Below are positions 51,837 to 54,481 of a DNA stretch of 54,481 nt, in pieces. Below the pieces are notes generated by a model that was not told where the DNA came from, ran no database searches, and was given only the letters and a program-made list of their open reading frames with translations. A program made the position numbers and the translations under genes. How positions within the stretch are numbered: position 1 is the stretch's first letter; each line of letters starts with the position of its first letter. Source of the DNA: Levilactobacillus mulengensis (GTDB lineage Bacteria; Bacillota; Bacilli; Lactobacillales; Lactobacillaceae); contig NZ_RHNW01000017.1 in NCBI RefSeq assembly GCF_003946045.1, positions 1 to 54,481 of the forward strand. The letters are read 5' to 3'.

Positions 51837-54275
51837 CTACATCTCCCCCATTTCAACATCCATGCCATCATAGGTTAACCGGTAGTAGTGGTTAGTCTCA
51901 ATATTCCCAATCAACGTTTCTTTGTCCGTCTGGCGACTCTTGGTAATATTTTCAATAAACGTTGCCACGTTGACAAATTGATGCCGGTCAGCCGTTTTTA
52001 GCAAATAGCCTTGTCCCACTCGCTTAATCAGGACGAACAGGTCGAAATCGATAACGAGCGCATGGCCTTGGGTCGCATCCGCATTTTTTAACTGAAACAC
52101 GACATTAAAGTCATGTTCGGTAATCTCCTTGAACTCAAGGTTAAACGGCACCGCCACCCCAAATTTTTTACGTTCGTTAATGAACGTAAAAATATAATTG
52201 CGTTGGGGGCTACCATTCCAGTCGTAGATAAATTGTTTTGTCTGCTTATAGAACTCGCGATTAACTGGGTGACGACCATCTTTGGTGGCCGCAGCCATCA
52301 GCAATTGCAAGTATTCATGGTATGGGCCGTCATCAAAGATGGCATCTTCCCGTTCTAATAAATACTTTATCCGTAGCAGCAAGCCCAATTTTTCCTCAAA
52401 GGAGGCTTTATCAACGTTGACATAGTCCCAGAGCCATTCAATCTGGTGGGCGTCTTCGGCTCCTAAAAAGTCTTCCGCCAGTTTCTGCAAGTCTTTTCGC
52501 GAATTGTAAATCTTAGTCATCAGCTCTTCGGCCCGTTGATTCTGGAATTTTTGGGGGTCGAACTCATTGATCTTTTTGATGACAGCCGAATCCCCTGAAC
52601 CACCAAATAATAAGTAGGGAAGCGATTCTTGGTAGTTAATGACATCATTTTCCTCTAATTGATTGGGCACTAAGATATCGTGAATCAATTCAAGCAACGC
52701 CCGCGTTGAAATAATGACCTTTGATTCCACTTGAATCTTAATGAGTAAGAATTTCAACGTTTCGCGAACTTTAGGGTTCATAAACAACTCATAATTATGA
52801 TGGGTCAGTCGCGTCACATAGTGTTGTTGATCCATTTGGTAAGCTTGATAGAATGGATTCGTCGTGCTCTGCATCGCCACTTTATCAAATAACGCATCAT
52901 AAAATTGGCTGTTAGTCCCCGTGGCATCAACCTTAAAGAGCGGATAATCCCGAAATGATAAGAGACCAAACTGAGCATTCGCTAACTTATCCTGGTTTGT
53001 CAGACTGGTGGTGATCCCCGATGCCGCCAAAAAGGCTAAGACTTGCTCAAAATCCCCGGCCTGTTTCGCCTGGCGAATGAAGTTCATCAGGATTCCCATG
53101 TTGATTGCCACGACCAGATTCATTTGCGTCGTGGCCAGTTTGCCATCTGAGAACGGCTGAAGGATCTCCAGTAACGTTTCCATCGCCGTTTTATGGGGAT
53201 CAAAACTTTCAGTCGCATCGTAGTGAATTTTGACCTGTTTTTCCCTAAATAAGTCACGATGTTTTTGCTTCAAATAGCCAATCAAATGGGATTTCCCATC
53301 CCCAACGTTACCGACTAAGAAAATCAATTTTCCGTGTTGAGTGGACAGCCCTTCAATCATCGTTAATAGGTCCGTCTCAAGATTCCCGCGGTCAACGTGC
53401 ATATATTCTTGTAGCTGATTCAAGTGGTCCGCATCCACAATAGCATTACTCGATTGACCAGATAGAAGGTTCAATTTCTTTTCTAATTCACTCGTTCGCC
53501 CGTAATTTCGGTATTTATTTATCAGGGCTTGCACGAACTCAACTTCTTCTTGAGTGGCCACGTGGTCGTCTTGACAGAGCGGTTCAACTTTATACGCTAA
53601 CTCGTCAAGGTCGTACCCTTCTATTTTTTTAGCAATCCGTAACTTTATCCGCGAAAACTTGGTGGTTAACGTCCCATTCCCTTGAGGAATGTCAAACGTC
53701 AACGTTAATTGGATATAAAGCGCATTCAGACTAGCCCGTAATTGACGCGTCAATTGGCCGTTAGGAACCGTTGGCTGGGGTTTAACGACCAAGCGTGTAT
53801 GAATTTCCGGTCTGGCTACCGAAGAAGCCGGTTGCACCTTCATTTCAGTGGCCGGTTGATGTTTCGGGCGAGCTGCCAAGCTCGTCATCTCACTCAAAAC
53901 TGATTTGGACGCTTCAGCACCCGCATCTTCAGTCGCCTCAGAGGTCTCAGCGGCCTCTTCTGTTGTGACCACATCTATCGTTTCCGACCCCACCCCTGCG
54001 TTTGACTCAGCTTGCTGACTTTCGATACCGTCATCTTCAACGGGTGAAACACTGGTCTGTGAAGGTTGGTGCGTCTCTGAGCCTACCGACGATTGGCTTG
54101 TCTCTGCCGATAGCTCATTGGTTGAGTGCTCATTACCAGGTATCTCCGGCTGAGAGGCTGCTTCCGGAACAGCCGCAGGCTCAGTCGTTCGATATTTTTG
54201 TAAGTTAGCCCCACAATTAGGACAGAAGTTTGCATCGGGAACTAATTTGTTCCCGCAATTGGGACAGAAATTCAT
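51837..54275 (-). CDS. dptF: DNA phosphorothioation-dependent restriction protein DptF with N-terminal zinc ribbon
   Basis: 812 residues from ATG 54275 behind AGGAGGCG. Residues 1-25 form a zinc ribbon (CPNCGNKL...CPNCG, two CxxC pairs). Residues about 30-170 are an acidic, Ser/Glu/Thr-rich linker. The conserved DptF body follows, with a P-loop LVGNVGDGKSHLIGYLKQK near residue 320 and the YDATESFDPHKTAMETLLEI segment. Classical DptF proteins are shorter and lack the zinc ribbon and linker. It is first in the operon. Only 50 bases upstream an IS30 fragment begins, so the native promoter has been replaced or lost. No DndB-E gene is in the window. Confidence 0.85.
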   Translation of the reverse strand: MNFCPNCGNKLVPDANFCPNCGANLQKYRTTEPAAVPEAASQPEIPGNEHSTNELSAETSQSSVGSETHQPSQTSVSPVEDDGIESQQAESNAGVGSETIDVVTTEEAAETSEATEDAGAEASKSVLSEMTSLAARPKHQPATEMKVQPASSVARPEIHTRLVVKPQPTVPNGQLTRQLRASLNALYIQLTLTFDIPQGNGTLTTKFSRIKLRIAKKIEGYDLDELAYKVEPLCQDDHVATQEEVEFVQALINKYRNYGRTSELEKKLNLLSGQSSNAIVDADHLNQLQEYMHVDRGNLETDLLTMIEGLSTQHGKLIFLVGNVGDGKSHLIGYLKQKHRDLFREKQVKIHYDATESFDPHKTAMETLLEILQPFSDGKLATTQMNLVVAINMGILMNFIRQAKQAGDFEQVLAFLAASGITTSLTNQDKLANAQFGLLSFRDYPLFKVDATGTNSQFYDALFDKVAMQSTTNPFYQAYQMDQQHYVTRLTHHNYELFMNPKVRETLKFLLIKIQVESKVIISTRALLELIHDILVPNQLEENDVINYQESLPYLLFGGSGDSAVIKKINEFDPQKFQNQRAEELMTKIYNSRKDLQKLAEDFLGAEDAHQIEWLWDYVNVDKASFEEKLGLLLRIKYLLEREDAIFDDGPYHEYLQLLMAAATKDGRHPVNREFYKQTKQFIYDWNGSPQRNYIFTFINERKKFGVAVPFNLEFKEITEHDFNVVFQLKNADATQGHALVIDFDLFVLIKRVGQGYLLKTADRHQFVNVATFIENITKSRQTDKETLIGNIETNHYYRLTYDGMDVEMGEM

Positions 54276-54323
54276 AGTTACGCCTCCTAGTAACGTCATG
54301 AAAACCAAATTATTTATTGAATT

Positions 54324-54406
54324 GGTAGATTGCAAATTTAATCCGAATTTTTGGACAAATTTGTCAGCATAACCTGATACGGTGTTTGCCAGTCGAGTAT
54401 TTTAAG
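54324..54406 (-). mobile_element. IS30 (type 2) terminal fragment
   Basis: Matches 37256-37338 of copy C, i.e. the terminal repeat and the last codons of the transposase. It is cut at 54406. Bases 54407-54481 look like the end of another, unidentified element and hold no gene. Any promoter for dptF must lie within the 48 bases after the fragment or come from the IS side. Confidence 0.85.
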
Positions 54407-54481
54407 AAGCTGTCTAAAATCTCTTAAGTAATAGTGCTAAAAACGCTAAAACGACCATTTGCAGACTGGTGGTTAATTGAC

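Noticed and set aside
45221..54275. BREX, DISARM or Druantia as identity of the large operon
   Set aside because: No methylase, PglZ, BrxL or DruE-type helicase is present; the three-gene order and sizes fit DptF-G-H.
1..54481. tRNA, rRNA or CRISPR loci
   Set aside because: No cloverleaf, rRNA segment or regularly spaced repeat was recognised on either strand by eye.

Overview
The window looks like DNA of a lactobacillus (Lactobacillaceae). The evidence is a KxYKxGKxW-signal LPXTG surface protein with MucBP-type domains, IS30/ISL3/IS3/IS256-type insertion sequences of lactobacillus plasmids, a YxeA-family protein, and ECF transporters. Relaxase, oriT, ParA-type partition genes and a resolvase, together with many truncated genes at insertion-sequence borders, suggest a plasmid or megaplasmid, or a plasmid-derived chromosomal island, assembled from several sources. 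No rRNA, tRNA or CRISPR array was seen.

Left part (1-12.2 kb). A broken IS30 and a broken BspA-like surface gene are followed by a minus-strand operon, ecfT > double ATPase > S component > two secreted proteins. The secreted proteins look like the alpha and beta domains of intrinsic factor/transcobalamin, so the set is probably a corrinoid uptake system. Beyond a DDE transposase lies a plus-strand alpha-ribazole salvage and nucleotide-loop assembly cassette: cblT, cblS, cobS, cobC. Together these could import an incomplete corrinoid and alpha-ribazole and finish cobalamin; cobU is not in the window. A gluconate-permease stub and a resolvase stub end this part.

Middle part (12.2-31 kb). Here are an NADH oxidase, an IS6-like remnant, a run of four or five tandem small-RNA-like units, a decayed IS3, an FAD oxidoreductase, an intact IS30, and a serine resolvase with a 54-bp dyad upstream of it. 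Fragments of deoR, a Y-family polymerase and an IS3 follow. Next come the LPXTG adhesin with its MarR regulator, a MobQ-type mobilization block (relaxase, oriT, two accessory genes of which one is broken), cinA, and a second IS30.

Right part (31-45 kb). This holds a parA/parB-like locus flanked by AT-rich repeats, a remnant phage lysis cassette, a lipoprotein, and a GC-rich island. The island carries a secreted 5'-nucleotidase, a third IS30, a T-box-controlled peptidase with an OppA-like lipoprotein, and yxeA. A GlsB/YeaQ membrane protein, a phage head-gene remnant and an IS256 element follow.

Far right (45.2-54.3 kb). A three-gene minus-strand operon matches DptF-DptG-DptH, the restriction arm of the phosphorothioate (Dnd) system. 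No dnd modification genes are visible; the region upstream of dptF is cut by an IS30 fragment 50 bp before its start codon.
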